This document shows, piece after piece, positions 35,254-47,175 of a stretch of 64,000 nucleotides of DNA (positions are counted from its first letter, which is position 1; each line of letters opens with the position of its first letter). This DNA is from Poronia punctata (lineage: Eukaryota; Ascomycota; Sordariomycetes; Xylariales; Xylariaceae). The position numbers and the translations under genes were made by a program. A model generated the notes under the pieces. The model did no database searches. It saw only the letters and a program-made list of their open reading frames with translations, and was not told the DNA's origin. Location of the stretch: NCBI GenBank assembly GCA_022579005.1, contig MU401472.1, positions 1 to 64,000 of the forward strand, written 5' to 3'.

Positions 35254-35682
35254 ATGAAGTCCTTCTATCTCATACCACTCACCCTAGCAAGTCTAGTATT
35301 ATCAACAACAACCTCTCCACCATCGATATACATCCTCACACCAAGTCCTTCCGCCTTGCGCAGTATATCATCGGCCCTCGATACCCTAGGCTATTATTCT
35401 TCTTCCTCATCGTCTTCATCCTCGGACAATTCATATACCGTCCTGACGACAAATAACATGAAGAATATATCGCGAGAGAATCCCGAAGCAAGGTTCATAT
35501 TACCTCAGAGCGATAAAGACGATTATCCGGAAGAATTCTTTTCAGATATGGGTCATCATCAGCTTCTTGTTCTAGATGTCGGGTCGGATGCTAGGGCTCA
35601 TACTTGGGTGACGCTGTGTGAGTTTTTGGGGTTGGGGTATAGTGTTGTTGAGAGGTTGAAGTTGTGGAGGTTTCCACAGTGA
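35254..35682 (+). CDS. Small secreted protein resembling the C-terminus of fungal sulfotransferase-like proteins
   Basis: Single exon, 142 residues. Signal peptide MKSFYLIPLTLASLVLSTTT; the ATG sits directly after a TACC repeat leader. Residues 24-47 (SIYILTPSPSALRSISSALDTLGY) follow the beta-helix layout of the P-loop start of sulfotransferases, but the glycine-rich phosphosulfate-binding loop is absent. A run of nine serines comes next. The C-terminus HTWVTLCEFLGLGYSVVERL resembles the end of fungal sulfotransferase-like proteins, where a (W/E)xLCxFLG motif is typical. It is far shorter than an active sulfotransferase (about 250-300 residues) and lacks the catalytic centre, so enzymatic activity is unlikely. 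It could be a reduced paralogue, a small secreted protein of another role, or a decayed copy. Confidence 0.65.
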   Translation: MKSFYLIPLTLASLVLSTTTSPPSIYILTPSPSALRSISSALDTLGYYSSSSSSSSSDNSYTVLTTNNMKNISRENPEARFILPQSDKDDYPEEFFSDMGHHQLLVLDVGSDARAHTWVTLCEFLGLGYSVVERLKLWRFPQ

Positions 35683-37221
35683 GGAAGGGGAGAGGGGCAG
35701 GAAGAATGAAAGAAAAGAAAAAATGTGGTTGGTCCGGGAGGATAATACGCCTGGGTATAAAATTCCAACTCGGCTGATGGTAGGCAAGAGAGTCTCGTCT
35801 TTGCTCAAGGACAAACAAAAGAACGCATGGGAATAACCGCGCCATTCGACCTTGTCGAAAGATCAAAAGTCAGGAGAGAAACTATGGGCGGCTTGCCCAC
35901 TACAACGGCAGGTGGAGTCACTCGGACCAGGAAGTGAAGACTGAGTTTTAGTACGGTACGGCGCCTACCGAGGATGCCGCGACTCATCACCCCGGAGTAC
36001 GGAAATATCCGGCCTTCTCATCGGCAGTTACTTTTATCGTCAACAGACATACCAAAGCGACTAGGAAAGCGGCGTTCAGGGCCGCCAAGCTGTCTAATGC
36101 CCACGGCTTGATTTGCTGGCGCCTGATGGGCAGATATTGGTGGTCTGTTCCAAGCGAAAATATCTCGACGCCAAATATCAAACAATCCATGCATCTTGAA
36201 AGATTGTAAAATAGCGACATCACGCTTGACATATACACGGAAAGGCGCATACCAGGTTATAGATTCCCTTTTTTATTTATGGCATAGATAGAGATAGGTT
36301 AGGTAGGTGCCTACCCAGAGGCGCAGGCTTCTAATACAGCAGTTGGAAATGGCATGTTTTCCGTTAAGAGAAAGACTTCTTTGGTTACCTGCTTTATCGT
36401 TGATGATTACTAGCATCCTAACTTAGACTTGTTTGATAAGAGATGGGTCAAAGAGAAAGAAGCCTTGTATAGGAGTGGGACTGCAGTCAAAGGTTGTTGC
36501 TATAAGTGTCAACCTGGGAGGCATGAACAATTACATGTACGTCTTATATTAAGTTGTCAACCAATTCTTTGCCAGTTAATAGGTTTAGACGTAGTCTCAT
36601 GCCCAAGCATACTTCAACACAACGCCTATTACTCCGACCTGTGAAGAAACCTGCATAGTTATGTATGTATGTACTTAACCTAACCCAGGGTAAATAACGA
36701 CATCATTCCAAGTGAACGCAAAGGTGAATGTTTGTATGTAGGATACTTTAATCACATATAGGTTAACCAGGTACGCGTACTTCACATATACCAAATCCCA
36801 ATGTAATAACCAGCAAAAAGTGTCAAGTCCAAGTACGCGTACACATACCTACCCATAAGCAAGGGGGCGTGAAGTAAGCAACTTGTAAAGCCCAGGTGCG
36901 CATATACAAGGCAGGTACACATAAGATATAAGCGGATCACGTACATCACCGTCGCCTGTCGACAGTCGACAGACTAGGGGGGGAAAGGGAAAGATGTAGG
37001 TGGTGCACCGCAGACCTCTCTCTTTATTTAGAATATAACACCCCGGTAAAAAGTAAACATAATCATGCGCATACCCTCACCTTCACCAACCTCACATCCG
37101 CATCATCACCCATCCCGGACCCCAATATCCATCAATCCATCAATCCATCAATCCATCAATCCAATTCCTTGCGTGATAGTAAACAAAAACACCCCATTTC
37201 CCATTCCTGAAATCATTCATC
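35683..37221. other. Intergenic spacer with octamer repeat in the downstream gene's leader
   Basis: About 1.5 kb with no credible gene. The unit ATCAATCC is repeated four times in perfect tandem at 37131-37162, just upstream of the next start codon. Open frames here are under 95 codons and unremarkable. Confidence 0.45.
37131..37162. repeat. Octamer microsatellite (ATCAATCC)x4
   Basis: Four perfect tandem copies of ATCAATCC, 60 bp upstream of the ATG at 37222, probably in the 5' leader of the acidic protein gene. Confidence 0.9.
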
Positions 37222-38168
37222 ATGGGCCAAATGCTCTCTCGTCCGTCCTTTGCCAGAGAGCCCAACTGGCGTCAGCGTCTTGTGGATTCAGACATACATA
37301 TTTGGTTCAATCTTACACACGGTGCCTTTGTGTATGTTGACGAGGGAACAATGCAGGTTATTACCTGTGATCTGACCCCTCCTGACGAGGAGGATGAGGG
37401 TATGTTGTACAAGCCGACGGTTTTTTATTTCCCGTAAAGAGAATCAAACTAACCAACCTCCTCAACCCCCGTGAAATAGACTCCGAATCGTTGCCGGAAG
37501 AGGACCATCGCCTCTTCATCGACGAGGTTAGAGTTATGCTTAGGGAGATCCGTATCCGTTTGGAGATGGAGATCTCGGATGATTCCTCGGATCATGATGA
37601 AGATGACGACGATGAGGAAGACGGAGACGATGATGATGACGGTGAGGACGGCGAGGACGCCGAAGAGGGCGGTGACGGTGATGAAGAGGGCGACGGTGAG
37701 GCCGGCCCTGGAGAAGACGCCGACAATGATGAAGACTCCGGAGATGCTGGCGAGGAAGATGACCACCACGAGCAGGATGACGACCCTGGCGATTCTGACC
37801 GCAACAATGGCGAGCCTGATATGGAAACTATCTGGGGATCTGCTACTGGCGAACATCGTGACGAACATGAAGATCACGACGTCGAAGAGGCTGCAGGAAG
37901 TACCGTCGCTCACGAGATGAAAATTAAAGGCAAGGGAAAGTCCCCTGCAATCGACAACGAATCGGGTAACGAGTATAAAAAAACCGAGTCTGATGATGAA
38001 GACCATTCGGATGACGAGGACGACATTCATGTTGGTATGAAGACTGGAAACGTCAACGACATTGCTGGCCCGAGTGGTAGCAATGCCCCCGTCGCCATGA
38101 CCAATACCGACAACCAGACCGCGGGACCACGACGCAAGTATCGAAAGCGTAAGCCAAGAGTTAAGTGA
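37222..38168 (+). CDS. Highly acidic protein with basic C-terminus, function unknown
   Basis: Two exons, 37222-37399 and 37480-38168, encode 288 residues. The intron has a GTATGT donor, a CTAAC branch site and an AATAG acceptor; G joined to AC gives Asp in the run DEEDEDSESLPEED. The start MGQMLSRPS has Gly2 and Ser6, matching the N-myristoylation consensus. A folded-looking N-terminal segment (WRQRLVDSDIHIWFNLTHGA) precedes a helix (HRLFIDEVRVMLREIRIRLE), then about 130 residues dominated by Asp/Glu with Gly and Asn, and finally a Lys/Arg tail (GPRRKYRKRKPRVK). Long acidic tracts with a basic end are seen in histone- or RNA-binding factors, but the family is not recognised here. Consistent splicing and codon phase support a real gene. 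Confidence 0.7.
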
Positions 38169-38485
38169 TAAACACCACCAGGAAAACCCCAGATCAATAA
38201 ATCATAGGTTTATTCGGTATCTGCCGCAAAGGCCGACGCATTGATGGCGCCCCAGGTCCTTACTCTCGTAGGAAACAAGTCGATTCCACAAGTAGTCGTC
38301 ATCCGGGTTTTCGCGCCCGAGATCTTGTATGAAAACAAGTCGATTCGACCGGCACTTGAAGGCTTCTCCTAGCCTTCTCAATTTGTAGGAAACACAAGTC
38401 GAAATTCGACACACAGGAACAAGGGATTGAAACGGGAATGGAAGCAAGGCAAAAAAACCAATGTGTACTAAACCAGATTACCCTC
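38169..38485. other. Convergent 3' spacer with a thrice-repeated motif
   Basis: Lies between the ends of the acidic protein gene (plus) and the Clr5 gene (minus). The motif GAAACAAGTCGATTC occurs in three imperfect direct copies at about 38272, 38331 and 38389. No gene seen. Confidence 0.6.
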
Positions 38486-40326
38486 TTAAGGGCCTTCGGT
38501 ATTATTAGTTACATGATCACATAACTCATGATGTCCTATCATCAGGTTTGTGGCCGAGGGACTCCACATCTCGATGCTCGCATCCGAGCCAATACGGATG
38601 ATGTTTATATCCGAACCAGTTTCAATATCCCTCGTAGATGATGCAGTGCCGTAACTACCGTCCGTCCATACGACGGTACCGAGTGAACGCATGATATCCA
38701 GTCTCTCTGCACGTATGCCCTCTGCTTTAAGAGGTTCCCGAGTATGCAGATAGAACGTCTCCAGCTGGTACAGAGCCTCACAGACGCAATCCCGGGATCC
38801 TGTCCGCTTCGCTGCCATCACCGAGTCTTTGTAAGCATTTTCGGCCGCGGCCGTGTCCCCTTTTATCCATCGAACGTAGCCGAGCCAGACACAACGGAAA
38901 GAGTCATCCCGAGGGGGAAGAGTGGAAACGTCTAGTCGAGATAGAGCGTCTTCCGCTTTGTCTAATTGGCTTTCCTGTAAATCTAACTTGCAGTTTGCTA
39001 GTGCATGTTCCAGCTTTAGCATTGCCGTTATAGTAGGGTCCACAATCTGGTCGTCGAGCTTATCGAATTGAAGCTGTAGGCTGCCGGCCTGTATCTTTGG
39101 GTCTTTCCGTCTCTCGACGGCATCAAAGTATAAGAGGTACGTCTCCACCGACAACGAGTGGCTGGGGCCAAAATGCCGTTCAAACTCTGACACACACCGG
39201 CCGAGGACTGCTTCTATGGCGCCTATCCTGTCCGTGCTTTGTACCTCTAGCAGAGTTTGCCAGAAGCCGGAGAGAGAGTGATCTGGACCATAAAGAGCCT
39301 TGGCCAGATCTGAACAGAACTGCAACAGAATGCTTTGAATCTCCTTCCGACCGACAAACTCGAGACGGGCGGCAATACAAAGTATTCTGGCTATCATTTC
39401 TGGTGGGGGATTTTTGAAAACTCGGATAAGCAGAGAGAATGGAGCGTCTAATGCATGCCGGACAGCAGTAGGCTCAACTTGCCGACCCACGGAAAGCGCG
39501 GCGGTCATACACCTGTCTAGCAAGGATTTAAGAAGCTCCGCGGGACCGCGATACCCTCTAGAGCTCCAGCAGTAGCTTTCAGTCCTAGTCCACATGCCGG
39601 AACCAAAGCCATGGGATAGGTAGGTTTGTAAAGATTGCATCAAGTCGCCAAGAACTTCGTCCAATGGTCTTTGTATAACTGGCAAGGCCATGAGTTCCTC
39701 TATGTCGATGCTCTTATTTTCTGGCTCGTTTTCAAATCCCTCAGTTTGCTCCGGTGATTTTGGAGTTGCCGTTTTCGGACTCCGAGACGGGGACGGGGAC
39801 GGGGACGGAGACGGAGGCGGAGACGGGGAGCGACAGCTAACATCTCGGATCGCGTCCAAGTGGGGCTCTTCTCCGGACTCCAGCTTTGCAAAGAGCGAAG
39901 GATTCCGGGATATATAGACCTGAAGACTGTCGGCCTCCACTCTCCGGTCTCTTACAAAGAAGACAGATCCCTTACTGTTCTCTGCTTCCCGTTGTCGCTT
40001 GAGGCGGAGAATCTGTAAGACTTCGTCGAAGCGCAGATTCTTATAAGCATGCCACGAGGCAAGTTGTCTCTTATACATGGATATACTTTTTTAGTGACAG
40101 GTCAGTCGACATTCCAGCTCCGGCAGGGGAATACTTCTTATGCGAAACGAAAGCCTGATTCATACGTTGCAACAAAATCGTGTCGGTCCTCCATATACTG
40201 TCTGACCTCTTCTAGCGTCTTGTTCTCTTCCACATAGAGCCGTACGATGACATCTTGATACTTGGGCCAGTCTTCGGCGGTCGCATACCGTTTCGATGAC
40301 GAAGGTTCTGCAGATTCGGTTTGCAT
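38486..40326 (-). CDS. Clr5-domain protein with TPR-like C-terminal region
   Basis: Two exons, 40326-40166 and 40085-38486, encode 586 residues. The first ATG in frame is 40326. The intron splits the Clr5 domain: residues 19-72 read DWPKYQDVIVRLYVEENKTL, then EEVRQYMEDRHDFVAT joined to ISMYKRQLASWHAYKN, close to the family pattern (W-xx-Y, TL-xEV, F-xA-T-xx-MYKRQL-xx-W). Clr5 is a short helical, probably DNA-associated domain at the N-terminus of many fungal proteins; it is named after fission yeast Clr5. A low-complexity SPSP linker (about residues 138-156) follows, encoded by GGGGAC-like repeats. The remaining 400 residues are helical with repeat character like TPR/PPR-type arrays. A nuclear, possibly regulatory role is inferred from the family. 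Confidence 0.85.
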
Positions 40327-41923
40327 GACTAAGGCTAGGATGGAAGAAGATACCCTGGTTGGATCCCAAGAGAGACAAGACGGTGTTTCACGAGCGATGG
40401 AAGCATCTTTCCCAGACTCTTGGACTGATTTGTCGGGTTTCTTTAAAGGTGCAAGGCGGCGGTGCGTCTGCAAAGCTGTGCAACTGTAAGCTAGCCACGG
40501 AGAAGGAGGCTATCTACTTTCAGGTTATAGAGTTTGAAGTAGACGTGATACAGAACAGCTAAAGCGGAGACGGACCACGCCCCAGCATCTACCGCCCATG
40601 TCTGTGATTGGGCCGGTGGGCAGGGGCCTACCCAATCGGGGAACATGTCAGCTGCGACAACGCTTCTAGCGCGAACATGCGGGCTGAAAACCACGTTTAG
40701 GCTCACGTAGGTCGACTTTGAAGCAGCTGAAAGCAGCAGCCGAAATGCAGAAGACTAATATGTCCATTGGCTGCGGCCAAGGTGTGACCACGACAATACT
40801 GGATATACGGGGAACGAAAGGCAATATGCTTATTGTCTCCAGGTAGATCTCTCCCGACTATTCAGATTCTACCAGCAAGATGCCGCCGAATCGGACCAGT
40901 TTGTTAATCATGACGTTGGATCATCCGTACCCGGAATCGGCTAGAAGAGAAGGCACTTTATTACGACAACATTGGATGTTTTCCCATAAGAACATCCTGC
41001 GCCTGTCTTCGTATCTTGTGTGTCTTTCTCTTTCCGCGTATCACGATGCTTTTGTTGTGCCAACACGCTCGGCAGATAACGACATCCCGGCCACCTGACC
41101 TGACTGCGAGACATGAAAAATAAAAGGATAGGCAGAGAACTCTCGTTCGAAACTTCAACTACCCACTTAGCAACTTGCCTCCAACACCTCTGCGGCTGAA
41201 AACATCGTCACTGAGCGACGTCACTCGTGTCTTATTGCTTAAAAGCGGGGAGTTGCGACGACACTTGAGCTGTGCTGTGCACGTTGTAACCTCCGGCGGC
41301 AAACTAATTGTATAATAGTTTGCTTAGCTGTTCAACTTTTGCGCTCAGCGGTGAAGAATCTTCTCGAGAAAATTTTCTTCTTTTGCAAGTTCTTTTCTTT
41401 TCTGGTCTGGCCAGTATCGTGCGTCCTAGGTCAGGAGGCGACAATGATGATGTGGTCTTATTGATTTGAAAATAGCGATGGAGAAAAACCGAGGACGATT
41501 TGTGGTCAAAGTCGAATGATAGCTGGACGCGCTCCAGCTGTGCGGCACTTCCTAAAAGCTGCGAGGCCCTTGCAAATACGGCTTTGGAGGCGTCATTGGT
41601 CGGCTGAATACCGGCCAAGCCCTGACCTAACGAATCTAGTCCACCAACGAGATGCGCCACTACCCGGGTCATCACACACGCCACACTATCGTGCTAAGCC
41701 ACTATCAGACCGTGTCTCAATTAACGCGTCTAGCTTCCGTAACTGGAAATACCACTTTAAACACAAGGTTCAAGGCGCGTTTCCTCATCCAGACCGCGTC
41801 GGACACGATATTGCACCAAATCAACCTCTAAGCGAGTCTGATTCTTCGGACAGAACCTGCCTATACCGCCGAATATCTTCGATTTTCTGCGTTTGTGCGC
41901 GTAAAGCACCACCAACCAACGCA
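40327..41923. other. Divergent intergenic region between Clr5 gene and PRI2
   Basis: Gene-free region holding the promoters of both neighbours. Two cell-cycle-type sites lie near PRI2 and are listed separately. Open frames on either strand here lack ATG starts or recognisable content. Confidence 0.5.
41724..41729. promoter_or_regulatory. MluI cell-cycle box (ACGCGT) upstream of PRI2
   Basis: The palindrome ACGCGT lies about 195 bp upstream of the PRI2 start codon. In fungi this is the core of the MCB element bound by the MBF complex (Mbp1/Swi6), which drives DNA-replication genes at G1/S, primase subunits among them. A second GC-core site, GGCGCGTTTCC, lies at about 41775-41785. The hexamer also occurs by chance elsewhere in this window, so position next to a replication gene is the main argument. 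Confidence 0.55.
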
Positions 41924-43601
41924 ATGCTTCGACAAGATTTCAATCGCATCGATCCCAAGCGGCGAAATATCGTCGATCACCGCAAGAAACAGTTTGCCGC
42001 CCCGACTTACAAGGAAACCGAGTATCCTTATGCCCTAAACTTCTACGCGACACCGCCAACCGCCGACATCACTCTAGAACAATTTGAGCAATGGGCGATT
42101 GACAGATTGAGGAGTGAGTCCGATGTTCGAGCAGTGCGAGGCTGTAGGCTGACAAATCCAAGTACTTGCCGAGCTTGAGGCATGCTCGTTTCGTAACAAA
42201 AGCCTCGACGAGACGAAAGCGCACATGCAACCATTGCTCAAAAAATATCTTCTTCTACAGCCCAACTCTACCGGGTCGACGAACCTCTTTGCCGAGCGCC
42301 AGAAGGACCACTACAGCCATTTCATCCTACGGCTCGCGTTTGCTTCCACAGAAGATCTACGCCGGAGGTTCAGTCGTGTTGAGACGATGCTGTTTCGTCT
42401 ACGCCTGGAGGAAGACCTTCCGCGTGAAAGAAACGAGTTCATAAGAAGCATCGATCTCGACTGTGAACAGGTGACCGACGAAGAACTTCAAAGATACCAC
42501 AATGAGTTGGCGGCCGTAACCTTCAGACCGCGGGGGAGTAAAGAGGAAGAGACTTGGATCAAGGTCGACTGGGAAAGGGTACCAGATCTAGTCGAGTCGA
42601 GGCGAGTGTTTGTGAGAGCTAGCAAAGCTTATGTCCCCTCCAGGGAGCAGTCAAGTATGGTGGTGGCCGAGTTTACAAAGCGATTAGACCATGCATTAGA
42701 GGTATTTCACTTCACCAGCCTGTGTTTGTTTTTCTGGAGAGAGGCCCACATACTGACCGTGCCCATAGTTGACAGCTCGTGCCCTGCCTCGGTTGGACGA
42801 GGACGACCGGTTAACGCCAATACTTGACCATTTATCCAAGAATTTCATCACGCCAGATGCTTCATATGGCGCCACATCATCGTCTGTTCCCGGTGCAGAT
42901 ATCTCGGCCCGGAATGTCGATGCCCTCTCTGCACATTTCCCCTTATGCATGCAGAACCTGCATCGCACCTTGAAACGAGATGCCCATCTCAAACATTATG
43001 GCCGTCTGCAGTACATATTATTCCTCAAAGGCATCGGCCTCAACTTGGAAGAGGCTCTGATTTTCTGGCGATCATCGTTTCACAAGTTCACCGATGATGT
43101 CTTCAACAAAGATTATAGGTATAACGTGCGACACGCCTACGGTGATGTCGGTGGTGACTCGAATCGTCGTGGTGGCGGTTATTCCCCCTTTTCGTGTCAG
43201 AAGATTTTGACAGAACACCCTCCCGGCCCGGGAGAGGCGCACGGATGCCCGTACCGTCATTTCAGCCTCGACAATCTCACGGCGCTACTACAAGGCGTAG
43301 GCATCACGGATAGAGCCGTGCTGCAGGGTGTCAAACAAGATAAAGATAGTCAGAAGTTTCATCTGGCTTGTAATCGGTAAGAACTGCTCTCATGTGCCCT
43401 CCCTGTAACTCGTGCTAACTCTCCGATTACAGTGTTTTTGAATATGTCCATAAGAACGAGATCAGCAAAGCTAGAGATGAAGGTATCATGACGGCGGCAC
43501 AGCTCGAGACGATTGTCCATCCAAACGAGTACTTTAAGCGTAGTTATACACTCAGGAATCTGGGCAAGGTGAACGGCGAAGATGTTAAGATGGAAGGATA
43601 A
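41924..43601 (+). CDS. PRI2: DNA primase large subunit
   Basis: Four exons: 41924-42113, 42163-42701, 42769-43376 and 43433-43601, encoding 501 residues, close to fungal Pri2 length. It is the non-catalytic regulatory subunit of primase in the polymerase-alpha complex and binds template and initiating nucleotide through a C-terminal 4Fe-4S domain. The N-terminal part has YPYALNFYATPP and, across intron 1, RLRI-LAELEACSFRNKS. The four cluster cysteines are all present: C303 (FPLC), C386 (FSCQK), C403 (HGCPYRHF) and C444 (ACNRVFEY, completed across the last intron). Their spacings of 83, 17 and 41 match the known pattern of the family closely. Introns are 49-67 nt with CTGAC/CTAAC branch sites. 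The gene is intact. The frame is open 5' of the ATG but without homology. Confidence 0.96.
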
Positions 43602-44362
43602 TGGGTGTTATCGCCCTTTCCATTTTCTCGGCCGACTCGACTAGCTGTGCCAACCCACACGAGCGCTGGAGGTATCTCTGTGTTTTACGTCCAAGTCTGG
43701 ACGGCGTCATGGTTGGTTTCGGTGTCATCAAAGGGCCGGCAATAGATTCCGGAAATGGAGTCCCGGTCTCGTAGGTTTCAGGCGTTAGGCGGTATACCTC
43801 AGGAACGTTGAGATAAACATGATGAAATTGAACTAACGACTCCCATTAATTCGCTATTCCACGCCCCTTTCATCATAGCCTGGCATGTCCCGTTGCGTGA
43901 AATCCTGCCCTATTTTCAAAGCGGAGGAAGTCCTGATGTCAAAATCCAAGGAGAGCCCGCCCCGCCATAGTCCCTACAGGTCTATCACCGGCCTCCTTTC
44001 CTAACACCCATCTGCCGCCGAGACTCCGGCCCGAGTCAAAGTGTCCGGCCCGTATGTATGATATTCCATTAAGTGCAGTCGGCTTGTTCGTTCTCGCCCA
44101 AGACACTAACGCCGGTCATTGTCCGCTTTATTCGCACCGCCAAGATGTCCTCTGACGTGGAATAGGAATAGGCTCCGCAAATGACCTAGGAGGCTGACCG
44201 GCTCGAAGCGGATATATCATATTTTGCTAATCATTATTATTATTTTCCTTTTTTAGGGAAGGGGAGAAACATGCGGAATTTCCCAACTCCTCTCGACGTC
44301 GCAGTCTTTGATCGGGGCGATCGGGATCGGGATCGGGATTGGGCGCTTATAACTACTGCATA

Positions 44363-44386
44363 ACATACATACATACATACATACAT
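44363..44386. repeat. Microsatellite (ACAT)x6
   Basis: Six perfect tandem ACAT units within the gene-poor region 3' of PRI2. Confidence 0.9.
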
Positions 44387-47160
44387 ATCTAGGTCTTGTG
44401 CTTGTGCAAGCGTCACACTGCATCAGATTTCAAGATAGAGAAAGAAAAATATTCTAGATAGGTTAGAAGAATTTATGTCGGCCGAACGGAGGGAGAAAAA
44501 CAACAACCCCCCCACCCCTCCATGGGTATTTGTTGTCCCTGGCGACAAACTTCATTTTCCCCCTTTACTAGTTTTGGTTTGGTACTGTTGCATTCATCAC
44601 GATCGAGAAAAATCGAGAGACGGAGTCGACGCCGGTTGCGATTATTGGTTCGGTTCGTCTCTGCTGGCAACCTGGTTACTCTTTCCAAATTACGTGTAAT
44701 TACACAATCGTATATTTCACCTAGTCGTTGCACAAGTATCTCTAGGTAGGTAGGTAGTAATTCGGGGTCCTCGAAAATATATTGGCACAACTTTTTTTTT
44801 TTTTGGCTTATTTTTTCATTCCTCGTACGCGTATGTTTTTAATCGCCTGATGATTTATGCACGGCTGCGCCCGAGATATGGACATATATGGGAGGTTATC
44901 TTTATATGCGCGGCTGGTTTAGTAATACCTACAAAGATAGCAATTCACGCCTCTATTTCTTTTTTCTCCCAACTGGTCAAGAGGGGCGGATGTCTCGGCA
45001 AGACCGGGAACCGTTTTGTGTACTTACTTACCTAATTCCGAGCCTCCGATAGCATCCATGTATATGTCGTGCTTTCCAACATGCATTATGCCGCATTGTC
45101 GAGCGAGCGCTGCGCTGCGATGCGCTGGCCGGGGGCGATTAATATACGCCCGATAGGGGCGAGGTGAATGTATGGTAGGTTAGGTTGACAATTTGACAAT
45201 CTGTGGTGGCGGATTTTGACATCTGATTATTCATTCTACCTGGCTCCTGGATACTCTGGCGACCACGTTTTGTTGTAATGCAAATGTTGTGTTTCCCTCC
45301 TCAACTTTAGCTATAGGTAAAGTAAGTAAGAAAGAAGTAGGAAGGTAAGGTCCGAGTTAAAAGCATTGGTTCATGCGAACTCAACAAGTGAGTTCCCAAA
45401 GCTGACCTTGAATTTACCTACTTGATGGCAAGTAAGCAAGCTAGCCGACTTGAGAAGGAATGAATGAATAAATAAGTAAACAGATCGTGATGCCTCACTG
45501 GAAAAAAAAGAAAAGAGATCCCAGATCTGAATCGGCATGAAAATCGAAATCCGAAGCAAAAAAAAATCCTTTATGAAAGCACGGTGTAGGTGTAGGTACC
45601 AGGATAAATATTTACACGTAACCTAAAGAGTGTGCAGTGGTTGGTTTAAGCTAACCTAGAGGTACACAGTAGAATTGATCGTCGCTCGCCGGAGTACAAG
45701 AAAGGTATAGTCCCGATCTTCGCCCTTTTGTCGTCATGAATCGAAAAATGAGCGTTGGATCGTGAATAACCTCACTTTTCGATCGATCGAGCTTTTCCCC
45801 CCTTCTCGTCTCTCCCAAAGAAATCAATAATTCTTTTTAGGGAAGGGTTATAATTATTTATTTTATTTTTGTACAATTCCTTCTGTACCTGTACTTTGAG
45901 TAAATCTTTAGACATTTTCGTCATAGCTTCTCTTTGAACCCTTAATAGTTCTCCTCCCAACCCGCCCATTCCACCTACCTTACCCACTCGAGTCCTACCT
46001 TCCCAGCCTTAAAGGTGGCCATAGCATTACACGTAGATAAATGATTGGATACAGTACTGGTTTACAGAATGTAGGTAAATAGCATGGATGGCGGGTTGTG
46101 CGGCTAGGTACCAGATGGACTTACACGTACGTAGAGTGCAAAGAGAACCTAACAGCCTAAGTTAACCTACTCGTAGATAGAATATGAATAACTCGAAGCT
46201 ACCCTTTTCCGACCCCCCGACATGGAGGTGACAGACAACAAAATGAAAGTTGACGACCCTCAAGGTACCTCAACCCACGGGTCCGACACCTACCGGCTAT
46301 TATTACTCGTAAAATATACCTCTTACTCATTCTTGCCTTCTTAGATGTTATTCCAAGCCGAGACCCGCGGCCGCTGTACCCTCCATTTAATTTTTGCCTG
46401 CTTTTAATTAATATTAACTCATTAACCTTACGTACCTATGAAGGTAGGTAATTAAGGTTATCTGGTAGTCTCTCAAGCTATTTTGGCAAGTCCCACTATC
46501 TCCTCAGACTAGGCTCGGCCCATGAACCATTTCAATCAAATCGTTGATCCATGGTTGCTTGCTTTCTATACACGTATGTATGTATGTCTTGCAAAACACT
46601 CCTTGAGCGCGGTTAATTTTAATCTTTCAAAGTAGACAGGCACAAGAACGCAACTGTTATTACCTACCTTAACCTACAGAAACAAGGGAAGTGTTGTAAT
46701 AGGTAGGTAAAAGTATGTATTGCGTTACGGTAATTAGATAGGGTCTAGTCTTGCGGAGGGGCTAGCTACATAGGCAAGACAAGGCAGGGGGGAATGGGGG
46801 AAACGCGCACTATGATGTCGTTGTGCAGAGACGTCGGCGTTGTCTCCGTAGTCCTTCCATTCCGACCCTGATCGACCGATGGGGAATTTGTACGTGTAGA
46901 TTCCAAGTGGTAGGGTACCTACTCGTAGGTAGGCATCTTACTCGTACTCTGCTAACCTACGCAAAACAAAGGCAGATGTAAAACATGTAAAACATGGGGG
47001 ACCGCCAGCGAAGTCTGGGGGAGGGGGGCGCGATGAAACATGACAGTTCACTTTTTTACTCCTTTCCTTTGGGCTCTCAACGGTACCTACCTACCTAGAC
47101 TTGCAGTTGGGCAGATGATGTTGGGGTTGTGGTCGGGGGTTGGGCTGGGGTCTACGTAGA

Positions 47161-47175
47161 TATATATATATATAT
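47161..47175. repeat. Short (TA)n microsatellite
   Basis: Fifteen bases of alternating T and A in the gene-poor region. Confidence 0.9.

Noticed and set aside
37449..38030. 193-codon minus-strand hydrophobic frame resembling a membrane protein
   Set aside because: It is the mirror of the GAN/GAY-codon-rich acidic tract, which necessarily reads as Val/Ile/Phe-rich on the other strand.
41304..41684. 126-codon minus-strand frame upstream of PRI2
   Set aside because: It begins with a non-ATG codon, has no recognisable content and overlaps the PRI2 promoter.
45772..45970. Small Lys-rich minus-strand frame with an internal ATG
   Set aside because: Sixty-six codons, no homology pattern, no promoter evidence; too weak to annotate.
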